64,000 nucleotides of DNA from Kitasatospora sp. CB01950. GTDB taxonomy: Bacteria; Actinomycetota; Actinomycetes; Streptomycetales; Streptomycetaceae. The position numbers and the translations under genes were made by a program. This document shows positions 63,659 to 64,000 of this stretch, piece after piece; position 1 is the stretch's first letter; each line of letters opens with the position of its first letter. The stretch spans positions 579,974 to 643,973 of the forward strand of contig NZ_LISX01000001.1 of the NCBI RefSeq assembly GCF_001905465.1, written 5' to 3'. A model generated the notes under the pieces. That model was not told the origin of the DNA, searched no databases, and worked only from the letters and a program-made list of their open reading frames with translations.

Positions 63659-63901
63659 TCAGCCGCCGTTGACGCAGGTGTTGCCGAAGGCCGGGTTCAG
63701 CAGGCCGACGATGTTGATCGTGTTGCCGCACAGGTTGACCGGAACGTGCACCGGGACCTGGATCTGGTTGCCGGAGACGACGCCGGCCGAGTTGGCGGCG
63801 ACACCCTCGGCGCCGCTGCTGGCCATGGCCGCGCCGGCCCCGCCGAGCAGCAGGGCCGCAGCGGCCGCGGAACCGAAGGCGCCGTAGGCGAGCTTGCGCA
63901 T
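63659..63901 (-). CDS. Short chaplin (divergent copy)
   Basis: 80 residues. A signal peptide (MRKLAYGAFGSAAAAALLLG) and one chaplin domain: GVAANSAGVVSGNQIQVPVH, then VPVNLCGNTINIVGLLNPAFGNTCVNGG in the standard two-cysteine pattern. It resembles the short chaplin at 63210-63452 in the mature part but differs in the signal and in DNA, so it is an older paralogue. About 100 bases upstream reach the window edge without a clear promoter. Confidence 0.94.
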   Translation of the reverse strand: MRKLAYGAFGSAAAAALLLGGAGAAMASSGAEGVAANSAGVVSGNQIQVPVHVPVNLCGNTINIVGLLNPAFGNTCVNGG

Positions 63902-64000
63902 GATGAAGTCTCATTTCTTGCGGTGGATCGGGTTTCGCCAGGAAGAACGAACCAGTGCGGCGGTGGAAACGGGCGGGTTCCGCGATCGTTCGAGCCGTTC

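Noticed and set aside
63129-64000. Sigma-BldN promoters for the chaplin genes
   Set aside because: No CGTAAC-type -35 at the right spacing was found. The best near-matches would start too close to the start codon.

Overview
The window is very GC-rich, has almost no IS-like or phage-like sequence, and carries a developmental gene set (the bldN-type sigma factor with its anti-sigma factor, rodlins, chaplins, an Lsr2 protein, a BldC-like small HTH protein). This points to a filamentous, sporulating actinomycete of the Streptomyces/Kitasatospora group. I cannot name the species from sequence alone.

Layout. 0-4 kb: a partial drug-efflux MFS gene divergent from a TetR gene across a large inverted repeat, an M23 peptidase, and a PLP aldolase-like enzyme. 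4-11 kb: a secreted M6 metalloprotease, ClpC, Lsr2, an ArgA-type acetyltransferase and a BlaI-type regulator. 11-20 kb (minus strand): lysS with an unlisted 50-residue membrane microprotein, then a cofactor operon (DUF2520 protein, panC, panD, nadB, nadC, coaX) that spends L-aspartate on both CoA and NAD. 20-24 kb: a NarL-type two-component pair, then an NDUFAF7/MidA-like methyltransferase translationally coupled to an isolated nuoD.

24-30 kb is the most accessory-looking part: a cysteine-rich protein, then a three-gene WXG100 / giant papain-fold toxin / modular immunity cassette. 30-48 kb is housekeeping and conserved hypothetical genes (Ppx/GppA, a large secreted Cys-rich protein, ilvD, proC, HAD, MFS, an AcuC-type deacetylase, a BldC-like protein, the 32-residue AURKAIP1/COX24-like peptide, an epimerase and an acyltransferase). 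48-54 kb: rsbN, bldN, a HAD phosphatase, a glutaredoxin-like protein, an exonuclease, and rex with a near-perfect Rex operator. 54-60 kb: hemA-hemC-hemD and hemB for tetrapyrroles.

60-64 kb is a cell-surface island: a glycine-repeat secreted peptide, two rodlins, two unrecognised secreted proteins and three chaplins, one of which has a Pro/Glu tail with a natural His6 run. Sequences resembling the sigma-BldN promoter (CGTAAC, 16-17 nt, CGTTGA-like) lie upstream of both rsbN and a rodlin gene. The regulator and its likely surface-protein targets therefore sit about 10 kb apart.

Many genes on both strands have a TANNNT-like hexamer 5-8 nt before the start codon and no Shine-Dalgarno, suggesting leaderless mRNAs. 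I used this to choose several starts. No tRNA, rRNA, CRISPR array or biosynthetic gene cluster was seen.
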